NCBI GenBank assembly: GCA_021234535.1 | Contig: SFZH01000008.1 | Location: 21,601,091 to 21,665,090 of the forward strand | Length of the DNA stretch: 64,000 bases | Direction: 5' to 3' | Origin: Stichopus chloronotus | Taxonomy: Eukaryota > Echinodermata > Holothuroidea > Aspidochirotida > Stichopodidae | Part shown: one piece after another, positions 37,861-49,400 of the stretch | Position numbering within the stretch: the stretch's first letter is position 1 | Layout of the letters: every line of letters starts with the position of its first letter | Notes under the pieces: model-generated | The model's database searches: none | What the model saw: the letters and a program-made list of their open reading frames with translations, nothing else | What the model was told of the DNA's origin: nothing | Translations under genes and position numbers: made by a program

Positions 37861-40800
37861 GTTTATAGATCGTGGATTAGATTCTCAATTTCATTGAATA
37901 CATTTGCAATTAATTGCGGATATATCGAACTCAGTTTAGATATACTAAATTGAGAAACCTTGATTAAATCGTATGACATTCATAAATTTGTTCGAGATAT
38001 GCCAAATTGATTTTTATTTTAACAACTATAGATATCTCGAAATCAAGAAAGATACATCGCATATTGAACCAGAAATATCCAAATTAGAGATATTCAAAAT
38101 GGAATAAGATATATCCAACAGGGCTTCATCAAACGATATAGAATTTTGGCGGCAGAGCTTTGTCAATATTTAAAGCGGTTTTCGATTTTTAATCAAGAGT
38201 GAGTCTTGTTGTATTACAATCAATGAAAGTAGGTTCTTGCAAATTTTGAAAATTATGAAATATGTAAATCTGTGGTAGGCGGATGTAAACTATATAACAT
38301 AACGTTGCGTAACAGGACCTTATACAATTTTAAGGGAAAGGTTTTGTAATTACGTATAGTGATAGGTACTGATATTTATATACTTTTAAGTGTCAATGTG
38401 AAGGGATATTGGCTCTCTCAGGATGCAATGATTGCTATTAATTATGAGGCTTTTTGATTGTAACGCGGTCAAAAACGTATTTAAAATCTGTCCAACGTCG
38501 TTTCATACAAGCCTTGACAGAGCGTGTGAAAGTGTCAGAACTTGATGAGAACATAAGAAGCGCAAATGAACTATTAACGCCTAATGGGTCAATCAAAACG
38601 TGAGGGAATGTATTGGCATTCGTAGTAGCCTCCGGACTTCTTTCCCCCTCCACGGCTCGTCACCCACACCATTATAGTGAGGGTTATGTGTAAATAATGT
38701 ATTATATTTCTTACTTTTATGTCATGAGAGAGGCTCGTACATTTAATAAAAAATCAAATCATGAAGTTTTCACTAGTATAAGCAAAATCATTCACGACAC
38801 CACATCGCACCATTCATGGGAATGCTTGTGTCTGCTAACTGAAAGTGAGAGAAAATTAGAGAGCGTCAAACATATTGTAAATGAAAACGTGTCAATGGCA
38901 AGATTGTTGCTAGGAAACCAACCTTTAGAACACGAAACTCGATTGCTTTTCTAGCACTCCTTTAAAAAAGTCATAGCTGGCAAAAAAAGAGCAATGTATG
39001 AAAGTGAAAAGTGGTTATTGCCACGAAACAGGCACTTTGGAACTTCAGCCTAATTTGTTTTATCGTCGTCATTTTCTTTTATCACTTTTGCTGAAAGGAC
39101 TTAAAAGTACTTTGCTCTTAAATAAAATTAAAGCACGCTATTGTCATCTTCATTTGATATTCATTAACTAGCTTATTACTTATAGTCTATTAAACAGTTC
39201 TTACAACTACAGCAGTTCGAAATACATACGATGTATGGTTAACGCCTTATAGTAGAGAAAAAAGAAAGAGTACAGGATGTTCTAGGTGAATCCTTTACAT
39301 GTAGTTCGGATGGTTTATTTCTGAAGTAAAATAGATAAGATAGCCAATTAACAATGCACAGCCAATTGGCAATTATGTGTTTGAAGAATGCATAGGGAAT
39401 GTAAAATAACAAACCAAACTTTATACCCACTGACTATTAAAACTCAATGACTGTACAGCTGTATGGGATAACCCTATACTTAGCAGGCGGGCCTCAATTG
39501 ACAGTAGGACCACATGATAAAAAGCACATGTACATGTCCAGCCTACCACCAGTAGTACCGTCAGTAATTTATGGATTTCGTGATTTCACTAATTACATCA
39601 AGTCTAGGATAAAAGCTCGAAATCACATCTTAGGAAACCTAACGACTGCACATTCTAATGATTCAAAAAACATTTGAATTTACTCACTCAACTCCCACAT
39701 CGAAAAGTAGTAAAAGTTTCGATAACGCTGATGGTACTAACAAAGCTGAAAAGCAAAATAGTGGCGCTATACTAAAACTGTTAAATGAAACGTTTTGTAG
39801 TAAACCAATGTTTACTAAAAAGATAGATGAAGCACTAAGTATGTGCATCAATGAACATTGCTTAAAGTTAAATTTTAGACTTCGCTTCGAATAAGATCGA
39901 TTTAATTTACCTCACCTTTTAATTAACTACAAGGGGACACTTGTACAGACTATTAATCATCCTTTTTATCAAATTATGACATAACCGTACTTTTCAGTTC
40001 CTACTGGACGATACAATTGTTGAGAGAGTATCTAAATACAGCTTGAGATGTAACTTTAAATATATTTCTATCTATGTAGTATTATTTAGTACTATGTGAC
40101 CGCTTAAGATGACAGAGGATCAAATATTTAAACACATAATTCAAATAAATAACGTACTTTTATTTTTTGTTGTATTTACTGTTAAAGTTCAGTCTGCGGT
40201 TAGTTCAGTGGTACCCATTAAACCAATAAGATTCTTTGATGCAACGTGAGAACTATCTATTCTGTCCGATCTCTTAAATTATTGTAATATTTTCTTATTA
40301 GGAGTCAAGATTATAAAGAAATACAAAGGAAGTTAAAGGCTGTATTGCATCACCCTTAGCTATATTTTTACCTCCCTGAAAGGAAAATTCTCAACTGGTT
40401 CTAAGTTACAGTACTCTTAGATTGCCAGCAAATTCGAAAGATGCAAAGTAGCTCGTATTACACAGCGTACACAGGGATCCATTGTTTTGATTACACATGT
40501 GGAGGAATGTAAGACAGGCTGAGGGAGGGACTAGAGGTAGGTGGTTGGGAGAATTGAAACTGTCTGGGGTGATGCATTACAGCCTTTAAAGTTAGTTGAG
40601 CCAGAATGACTGGCCACTGCAAAATTTCCAAAGTGCAATGACCCAGTTAAAATAGATATTTCATTCAAAATTAAAAAAAAGATCCAGGCGGAACATGGTA
40701 TTGGGATATGATTTTCACCAAGAAATAGCGAAGAGCATTTCCAATTTTTATAGCATATCAATTATCTCCAACAGCCAACACCTTTAAGTTTAATAACTAA

Positions 40801-43800
40801 AAAACAAGTTAAATAAATTAGGAATTGTATTGACACGATAGTCTTAGGCCTACCGATTGTGACCCTGTACTAATGTTGTTGGGAAAGGCAGATTTCACAC
40901 ATTGCTACCAGCCTGCTGTTTCATAGCAATTGCATTGTGGGACAATTAAACATGTCACTTATTCAAATGCCGTTTTGAACTTCTTTCGAATATATTAAAC
41001 TCCACAGGATTAAAGTCAATGGATTTTTTTTTGTATGAATGCGTTATTAGAAGCTTTCATAAAGTTGTGAATGGTTGTAATTTACACAATATTCTGTTCA
41101 AATATTTTTTGACATTATGTGACACAGTATTGTTATACGTTGGTAAACTTTTGAGTTAATTTCCCTTTCTTGACACAGGTAGTGAAATAAAACCAAACGT
41201 ATAGACTACGAAAGCTTGGAAACCTGAATAGGGAACAGTTTTTATAAAGCCAACTCACCAGAATGAAAAATACTATTGAAAAACAAGAAAAACCAGAACA
41301 AAGTGAAAAAGCAAAAGGTCTGACTTTTGTTACATACAAAGAAATTAACTTGTTCGAAAAATAACCAAAAATATACCAGTGTAGGTCAAATGAGATAAAT
41401 GAGTAACAATCACCAACTCAACATGCAATTACTGGTTCGAGGGTACACATGCAGTTTCTGATTGTGTGAGATTTTTACGTCTAGATACCTCACAACGTAA
41501 AAGACGGTGTGGGGTATGGTCAGGTGTCGGACTTGTCTCCTGATCTCTACCCTCCAGTGTTGTGGCATTCATTCTGGCCACAATGCAGAAATAATGAATT
41601 AGCAAGTGTTCCATTGAGCAGAAACTTCCTCAAATAACTGTGTTAGATGTTTTGGCTGCAGTGTGCCTTCTTAATGAGGTGATAATATGTAATCAAGAAG
41701 ATGATGCACATGCTACGGCCTTTAAGAGGGAAGGTCTTATCACGCAGCTTCTTACCACAATGTACAGTAATTGCTCCCTAATATCAGTGTAGCATATTAA
41801 ATTCTTTTTGCCATTTTCTGGACAGTAATAGCAATCACGTTCTTTTCGCAAAAGTGAAAATTCTATACTCCAAGAATTTCTATTAAACTTTACAGTACAC
41901 ACTGATGATATCAATATCATGCTTGCTCATAAAAAGTTCATTTTACGGTATACTTCATGCAATATAAACATTACTAAAATGTTGCTAATAACAGAAAAGC
42001 AAAAATAACACTAAATACGAGAATCCAGTTTCAACATTATTTCTAAGGATAACGGCTATGACAAAAAAAAAAAAAAAATCTGCAATCAATGAGTTGTCAA
42101 TGGAAGACTCTCGGCATTGTTTGTCCGAATATGTATCTGCTTTAGTCATTTTATGATTATGTAACACTTACAATTTATTTAACACAATTGTCACAATTGA
42201 GACTATGCTATTGATACCAGAAGTATTGCTATTGCTACCTGTCTTTTCACAGTGCCTGAAATCTAATCGAACTAAGCACAAGTCAAATATTTGACAATGG
42301 ATCTCCTAATAGTAAGAGGTACTTGTCATCAACACAAAATTGAATACATGCTGAATTGCTGACATTTTTCTTTAACCACACTATTTATTTGTTTAAGTGA
42401 GATTAAACTTGTCGCAAAAACTCATCAGTTTTATCACATCATACTGGGATAATCTACATGATCAATTAAGGAACCGCCTTTTTAAAGTATTTTAGGCCTG
42501 TCAATCTAATGTCTATACGCTTCCGTGACCTGCATGGTAGAGGTATAAAGTGCCCATACCCATAAGGAAAGCATGTGTGGTCGAGCATGGAAATTGTCTG
42601 TTGAAATATTTTAGTACAGTCATGGCATCATGTAATTTAGAAAATAAATACGATATAAACCCCATAACCGTTAACTTATCACCGACTGCTTTTGTCCACT
42701 TTTCCAAGTCATGCGTGTTCAAAGCTAGGGTTGTCTGCGGAGACCATCTCTTTGTTATCAGGTGTATAATCTTCTTTCTTCTTCTTTCTTCTTCTCCAAC
42801 GGTCTTCTTACTGTACGATAAATTGATACAAGATAAACCAAAGTAAAGTTCATGACACAATTATAGATTTCTTTAAGTAGTTTAAAATATGAATAGCTGG
42901 TTATCTGATTACACTTAGTTAGGATATTGATAGAGTACATTTTGAGCGATTTGAAAACAGTGCAAGCTATTAAGTGTTGTAACCAATTCCTCGCATTATC
43001 TTACATGATAATGAATAAACACTTCTACTATCTTAATTGAAATAGAACTTGAGAGTTATAAAGTAATCAAGCACATCACCTTCTATAGTATCACTGGAAA
43101 TTTCGTAGCCCATTCTTTGTTCGTTAGGTTTAACATACAGGTAAGATATCAAAAGTCAAAATAATGGCCCTTTCCTTCTTTGTTGTTCTTTAGGTTCATT
43201 GTACAATAAATTTTCATCATTATTTACGGCGTTTTGTGTCAACTTACACATAGTGCCATGATGTACAGGGAACAGGTAATCCCAGCATTCATTGTGTTTG
43301 GTAAAACTCACCAGGTTGTACGTTTCTTGTGAGAAGGTCGTGTTGTTCATAATCAGATACTAGGCTAAGTGTGTTAGGATACAATGTCATCTCGATATTT
43401 GTTTATTTATTATATCAACTCAAATTATTGGACACAGTATTGATTGCATTTAAGACGTCGGTAGGCTGTAACAATAATCTCGTTACCACTAGAAGCATGC
43501 GCTGTTGAACATTGATACATAGAAATAAATTCGTGATGGCTTTTGCTTTTAAGAATTTAGTATGTGTACGTTAACAAAAGGTAGTAACTGCCCCAACTGA
43601 TATATTTTTGTCAAGTAAAACAAGTTGGACACAATATTGGTTGCATTTAAGACATTTGTAGGCTATAACAATCCTCTCGTTACCACTAGAAGCATGCTTT
43701 GCTGAACATTTGTCAATAAAAATAAATTTCATGACCGTTCTTGTTTTTTTTTTAATTTATTATGCACTAACCAAAGTTAGTAAGTGCTCAAAAGTGATAT

Positions 43801-43880
43801 TAATTTTGTTTAAAAGATGGCAACAATAAACCCATACGAAGAACTACTGCACTCTAGACTGCAAAGCAATGGAATATGTA
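37770..43880. repeat. Block A, copy 2 of the large direct duplication
   Basis: It aligns with 10870-15570 (landmarks given there). Two segments are specific to this copy: about 1.0 kb (40020-41035) and about 0.8 kb (42780-43565). After the second, homology resumes at GGTAGTAACTGCCCCA (copy 1: GGTAGTAACTGTCCCA, 15479) and ends soon after CATACGAAGAACT. Frames such as 38697-38954 and 39658-39894 are open here but broken in copy 1, so they are not supported as genes. Confidence 0.8.
43433..43795. repeat. Local tandem duplication, two copies of about 170-190 bp
   Basis: TTGGACACAGTATTGATTGC (43433) and TTGGACACAATATTGGTTGC (43625) start two units that share GCATTTAAGAC, CTCGTTACCACTAGAAGCAT, GCTGAACATT and a final AAAGKTAGTAASTGC. 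It lies at the right end of block A copy 2; only one such tail is seen in copy 1. Confidence 0.75.
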
Positions 43881-44209
43881 ACATATATACAGATAGGACT
43901 GTGGCATCTGCAGATTGTTTTTTTAGATTTACATGAAATATTAGTACATAAGCGGAAACATATGGACTCTTATAGCATATTAGAAGAAACAACATAATCA
44001 ATATTTCATAATGGTACACTTTTCACAGATGATGTTCTAGAACTTCAAAGGTCAAACAGTTGGCTAAAATATAAGCAGAAACAGGACTTTGCTGTCAGCG
44101 GGCACATTGGTGTCCCAGAAATCTTCTATTAGGCAAGTATGATATCAACTGCAGTAATTGTTCCTGAAACACCACATTAATAAGCCTTTAACCCAAAATA
44201 ACCTTTATT

Positions 44210-44885
44210 TTGGTGACCTCAAAATACGTCAAATTTGACGTCCAACAAAAGCAATAGGGATCCCCTAACCAGTATGGCCAACCCACACCTCAAGTATGAC
44301 ATTAGTCAATATTACCCCTTTGGAGATAGTGTTACCAAAGTTTGACCTCAGGTGACCTCCAACGACATTTAACCTCCACCAAAAGCAAAAGGAGTCTTCT
44401 ACTTAGTATATACAATCCACATATCAAGTATGACATCAGTCAAGGTTAGACACTTGGAGATATAGTGTTTAGACATTTTTACAGTTTGACCTCTGGTGAC
44501 CTCAAATGACCCTTGACCTCGACCAAAAACAGTAGAGATCTTCTGCTCATTACCAACCCACACATCAAGTATTACATCAGTCATGGTAACTCTTCTGGAG
44601 ATATTGTGTTTACAAGGTTTTACAGTTTGACGTTTGGTGACCTCAAATGACCTTTAACTTGCACCGATATCAAAAGCAGTATTCTACTTACTATATACAA
44701 TTCACGCACCAAGTATGACATCAGTAACAGTTACCCTTCCGGAGATACTGTGTTTAAAAGGTTTTTACAGTATGACCTCTGATGACTTGAAATGGCCTTT
44801 GACCTCCAGCAAAAGCAATTGGGATCATCTACTCACTATGATCAATCCACATACCAAGTATGACGTCAGCCGCAATTACCGTTCT
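44210..44885. repeat. Tandem array, unit about 143 bp, rich in TGACCT
   Basis: Four to five units; the marker TTTGACCTC (or a variant) starts at 44341, 44485, 44626 and 44771. Each unit holds GGTGACCTCAAATGACCTTT-like text, then TCTACTYA, then CCAAGTATGACATCAGT, then GGAGATAYTGTGTTTA. The array runs directly into (TA)n. Two related units lie at 61040-61350 and run into (CA)n, so the pattern array plus microsatellite looks like a mobile unit. Confidence 0.75.
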
Positions 44886-44887
<2 letters not shown>

Positions 44888-44969
<82 letters not shown>

Positions 44970-45165
44970 ATATATATATATATATATATTGATATATATA
45001 TATATATTGATATATTGATATATATATTGATATATTGATATCAATATATTTTGATATATTGATATATTGATATCAATATATATTGATATATATACTGATA
45101 TATATATTGATATATATATATATATGTATATATATACATATATATATACAAATATATATATATAA
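44888..45165. repeat. (TA)n microsatellite with TTGATATA interruptions
   Basis: A near-pure TA run for about 75 bp, then TATATTGATATA/GATATCAATATA variants. The 71-codon minus-strand Ile-Tyr frame is an artefact of this repeat. Confidence 0.95.
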
Positions 45166-45299
45166 GTATAAATAACAACCCCTATGCATTATCGTAACAA
45201 CCCCTATGTATTATCATAATAGGCAATTGCACTTCCAATGACCTACAGTAGCATACTAGCTGATGTATTAATTGCAGCAGAATTGACCAGGAATGTACC

Positions 45300-45625
45300 T
45301 ATAGCTGTGATGCTGATCCAATGGCAGACCATCAATGGCCCTTCAGCGTATGGCCGGTAGTCGGCCAGACACAAATCGTCCAACATCGGCCCGACACAAA
45401 TCGTCCAACATCGGCCCATCAGTGGTCCGACAAGGAATGTCCGAAATGATAATTACCCACTGGAGAAACGCTGAAAATCAGACCATCAGCGGATAGTCAA
45501 TGGCCGTCCTACGGATGGCCACCGATGGGCCGTCAGTGCTCCACCGGACATTTCATCAGCGAACCAGAGATATGGGTCACTAATGAATGGGCCGTCCAAT
45601 ATTTTCTAGCTGGGTAAAATGTATT
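45300..45625. repeat. GC-rich repeat with an exact 25-bp tandem doublet
   Basis: GACACAAATCGTCCAACATCGGCCC-type text occurs twice back to back at about 45369-45418, followed by many CCGATGGGCCGTC-like words in both orientations. It has the same flavour as 37625-37860 and 50740-50955. Confidence 0.55.
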
Positions 45626-46574
45626 TTCTGCGTTATATGCCATGTTCAACAGTTAGTATTGGCACAGCATGCGACGTTGTAAATTCTGAAGTAGGCCTAT
45701 TCTATTAATTTTCGAAACTGAAATTAGTCAACTTGAATGGGTTTTATTGAATTGACTTGTTACTAAATAATTAACACGGCAGCATTAATGAAACCTCTAC
45801 ACTCTACTGGTCTATACAGTACCTTGTATATAACTGTCTATAACAACGTGATATCAAGTCAGGAAGGCAACTCTCTTTTCTATAAGGCGATGCTTTGACC
45901 GATTACGTCGGTTTTAAAGGGACGTAAATAAAAGGTAAGTATGAGTATCAAATTTAAGTAAATTTAATAAATCTTGTCGGTAACGCTTCCAACAAAGTCA
46001 TTATTACATAGAATTTGTTTACCTAACATCTTCACCGTCCGAATCACAGCTACTGTTCCCGCGTGTTTGAAGTAGGTCCGTTGTGTTACCATGTGACAGC
46101 ATACCACAATCGCGAAATGGTTATTTCACGGTCTCGAATTATTCCAAACAATCATGGCTGCCCCATATCGTCAAAAACGGAGTGGACTGTTTGGCCTAAA
46201 TATCAATTTCATTTATCGTTCAACAGTGAGAAAAAGTGCCAGGCAGTGACACAGTAATGACACAGCAGTAATGACACAGTAGTGACACAGTGATCCACGT
46301 TTGTGGTATGGAAAATGCGACCACAAGGAGGTTTTAAACCATGAATGCCAACTCTTACAGAAAGTAAACGTTACTCATCAAAAGACAGGTACATTGAACT
46401 GAAACACTTTCCCGAACTCATTTTTTTTTTTATTTTATCAAGACTTTAAATGATTATCACCCATCTGTTTGTTGCTGTGTTTTATATTGAATTACTAAAC
46501 ATAAGAAAATATGGTACATACAGCACTGAATAAAACGGAGACTGGTCACAATCATTAACTCATTGTAGGTACGT
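45626..46574. other. Non-coding stretch with a short tandem repeat
   Basis: AGTRATGACACAG is repeated about four times at 46246-46292. No gene is supported. Confidence 0.4.
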
Positions 46575-48985
46575 AATTATCTCATCGCTCTATAAGGGCT
46601 AGATGAGATATTGTAGTCACTTGGCTAGTGGAGCTACATATTGTACTGTGCACCCATGGGAGAACGGTTGCCATGGAAACGCTTGGAGTGCATGAGTAGC
46701 GACACCCCGGGGGTACCCCATGGTAGAGTGACCATGGGTACAGGAGGGTCCTGTTGGGTAGTATAAATGAAAACGTGTCCGTGCTAATGCGTGTGTGCGC
46801 GCGCGTGTGTGTGTGCGTCCGGACCTGCCCAAATTTTGGTTTTTCCAGAATAGTTTGAAAAGTATATGAGTGATAAGGTTGAAACTTGGTAAGGTTGTGC
46901 ATAATGCCAATATGTGTGAGATGTATTAGTTGTACAGTAAATCGGGTCAAATTTGCTGATTTTTGAGAAAAAAAAGCCAATTTTGCCCCAAAATTTGTAT
47001 TACCAGCATATTTGAGAACTATTAGACCAATTAACTTAAATTTTTGTAACTACTCACCTGAGAACACATTGTTCAACATGATATTACTGTAATGATAAAT
47101 CCAGTGAATTTTGCTTTTTTTTTAGAAAAAAGCCAATTTTGCCCCAAAATTTGTATTCCAGCATATTTTGAGAACTATTTGACCAGTTAACTTAAATTTT
47201 TGTAAGTACTTACCTGAGAACACATTGTTCAACATAATATTACTGTAATGATAAATCCAGTGAATTCTGCTGATTTTTTTTAGAAAGAAAGCCAATTTTG
47301 CCCCAAAATTAGTATTTCCAGCATATTTTGAGAACTATTTGACCAATTAACTTAAATTTTTGTAAGTACTCACCTGAGAACACATTGTTAAACATAATAT
47401 TACTGTAATGATAAATCCAGTGAATTTTGCTGATTTTTTAGAAAAAAAGCCAATTTGCCCCAAAATTGGTATTCCAGCATATCTTGAGAACTGTTAGACC
47501 AATTAAGTTACAAATCAAATGAATGAAAACCCAGAAGTACATTCTCCAAAGCAAAAACCAAGCACAAACTCCACAACAGAAACCTACTTCACACACCCTG
47601 AACACTTCTAGTACAAAAAACATGACCCAAACCTCACAACGAAATGACACATTACCTTACAAGTAAGTAAACAGACAAAACATACGCAAAAAGCAATGGC
47701 GAACTCATTGCAAACGTGTACCCTCCAAGCACATCACGAAACTGGGTAATGGCAGAATATTTAAATAGGTGCACCCTTCAAGCCCGCCCCGAAATTGCGC
47801 AATGCACACTGCCACGAACAACGAAAACCTAACTCCCAAACACTCACAGGCAACGCTGTAGAGAACAGGCCTAACGTAAGTGAAAGTATAATAAGGAACC
47901 ACAATGGGTGTATGGCAACTGCAACGAAAACCACCCGCCCAGGGACACGCACCAAAGAAGGGTGGAAGTAGTAATAAAGCGTAAAAAATAAATAAAACTT
48001 TACATCACGAAAGGTGTCCGAAATACTTACAGACTGTGATAGCCGTAAGAGAAGACTTTCTGAGGAAGATGAACTTGAATACCGTTAAACTTGTTGAGGC
48101 GGGAACAACAAGCGAACTGTAAACTAAACGATTATAGCAAGTCTAAAAAAATCGGGGCGCTCCTCGAAAATGAACAAAAAAGAATTCCAACACAAGAGTG
48201 AAATTTGATGATTTAAAAAAAAAAAAAGAAGAAGCAAAAAGCCAATACTGAAACAAAATTTGTATTTCCACCATATCTTGAGAGCTAACCAATCATTATA
48301 GGCAAAATTTTGCAAGGCCGTTCCTGTGAACACATTTATGAAGATACAGTATATTACTCTTATAGTAAACGGGTGAAATTGTATGATTGTCTGGTAACAA
48401 CCTTAGAGCCAGCATCTGGGTCAATCATAGACACCACCTTTTCAACTTTAGACAAAACATCTTTAGCAGAACTGACCCCTGTGGATAATGTCTTTTATGA
48501 GATCATTATTTTTAAGTCAAACACTAATTTTAGCAGAACCAGGTCCTGCACTGGTAAATAGGCGTCTTATGTGCAAATAGCCAAAGAGGGATCATGGCCT
48601 TATTTTTATATCCTGCCCCTAGCTCTAACCACTAAACTAAGCCTAACCTACATGAAATTACCCAGTGTTATAATTGTGTTATACAGCGTAATATGCACAG
48701 ATACTTTTGAGCCATTAGTTATCGTTACTTAAGCCTAGTACTAGTAGCACCAGGCTATAACCTTAAGTTTGCTATCTTACAGTAGATATCAGTACTGAGA
48801 TGCTTACCACCATTTTATTCTGAGAGAATATTTGCCACTCATGTACAACCAGTTCCCCGAACTAGGTCTCTTTGAGATTTGGTTGCAGTAAACTACTACA
48901 AATCCCTGCCCTGTATTTAAATCAATGCATGTTGGTGATGAGATACGCAACTCCGTGGATTGCCCTCTTGTTTGTTTTGTGATTA
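46575..48985. mobile_element. Block C, copy 2: hairpin, (GT)n and 157-bp tandem array
   Basis: The hairpin is at 46578-46610 (TATCTCATC/GATGAGATA, loop different from copy 1), then the same palindrome-rich segment, a short (GT)n near 46787-46816, and a tandem array with CCAATTTTGCCCCAAAATT starting at 46977, 47133, 47291 and 47450, each unit also carrying GAACTATTWGACCAATTAAC and CACCTGAGAACACATTG. The array is broken by unrelated sequence (about 47515-48190) and resumes near 48240. The closing segment GGTGATGAGATACGC is at 48931-48945. Frames here are repeat by-products. Confidence 0.65.
47515..48190. mobile_element. Probable insertion inside block C copy 2
   Basis: Purine-rich, less AT-rich sequence interrupts the array. 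It contains an internal imperfect direct repeat: TGTACCCTCCAAGCACATCA (47716) and GTGCACCCTTCAAGCCCGCC (47770), each followed by CGAAAYTG and a GCAATG or TAATGG ending. Ends and class are unknown. Confidence 0.4.
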
Positions 48986-49249
48986 GTTTTTGGGATGTTA
49001 AACCTGACGCAACTTGCAACTTTTTGAAACCCTGATTACAAAATCCGTTGGAATTGTGTTTCTCCCTATTCCCTTTTTTGAGATGTGTTTTTCACAAGTT
49101 GCTAACAACGCAAATATGATGACGTGGCGTGTTGCAGTGTCTGTATTTCTTTTGTTAGGCCTTGGTACATTAAGTCTAGGACTGTAATTAAATTGCACTA
49201 ACTTTGTCAAGATAATGCCCATCTCTGTCCCATACACTTACTTACAATG
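48986..49249. other. Non-coding stretch, nothing recognised
   Basis: No supported feature. Confidence 0.35.
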
Positions 49250-49400
49250 GTGCGAACGTAACCCAAATATCCCACATGACACCTATTTGGGACCCATATA
49301 GCATCAAGTTGCCCAGTTGAAGCCCAGATGGCTCCCAGATATTTTGCTTTCTCCGTATATGTTTTGAGGTGGCTCGTGACGGCCAGAGCGAAAACGGTAT
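49250..49400. repeat. Second fragment of the 187-416 repeat family, opposite orientation
   Basis: GTTGCCCAGTTGAAG and the adjacent ATCAAGTT are the reverse complement of the 187-220 segment. The words GACACCTATTTGGGACCCAT and GCCCAGATGG resemble those at 240-330. Confidence 0.5.

Noticed and set aside
39447..39894. Overlapping frames that could look like a small gene
   Set aside because: In block A copy 2; the aligned stretch in copy 1 (12790-12990) has a stop and frame changes, and there is no domain signature.
44829..45044. Ile-Tyr-rich frames here and at 56052-56279
   Set aside because: Direct translation of (TA)n microsatellites.
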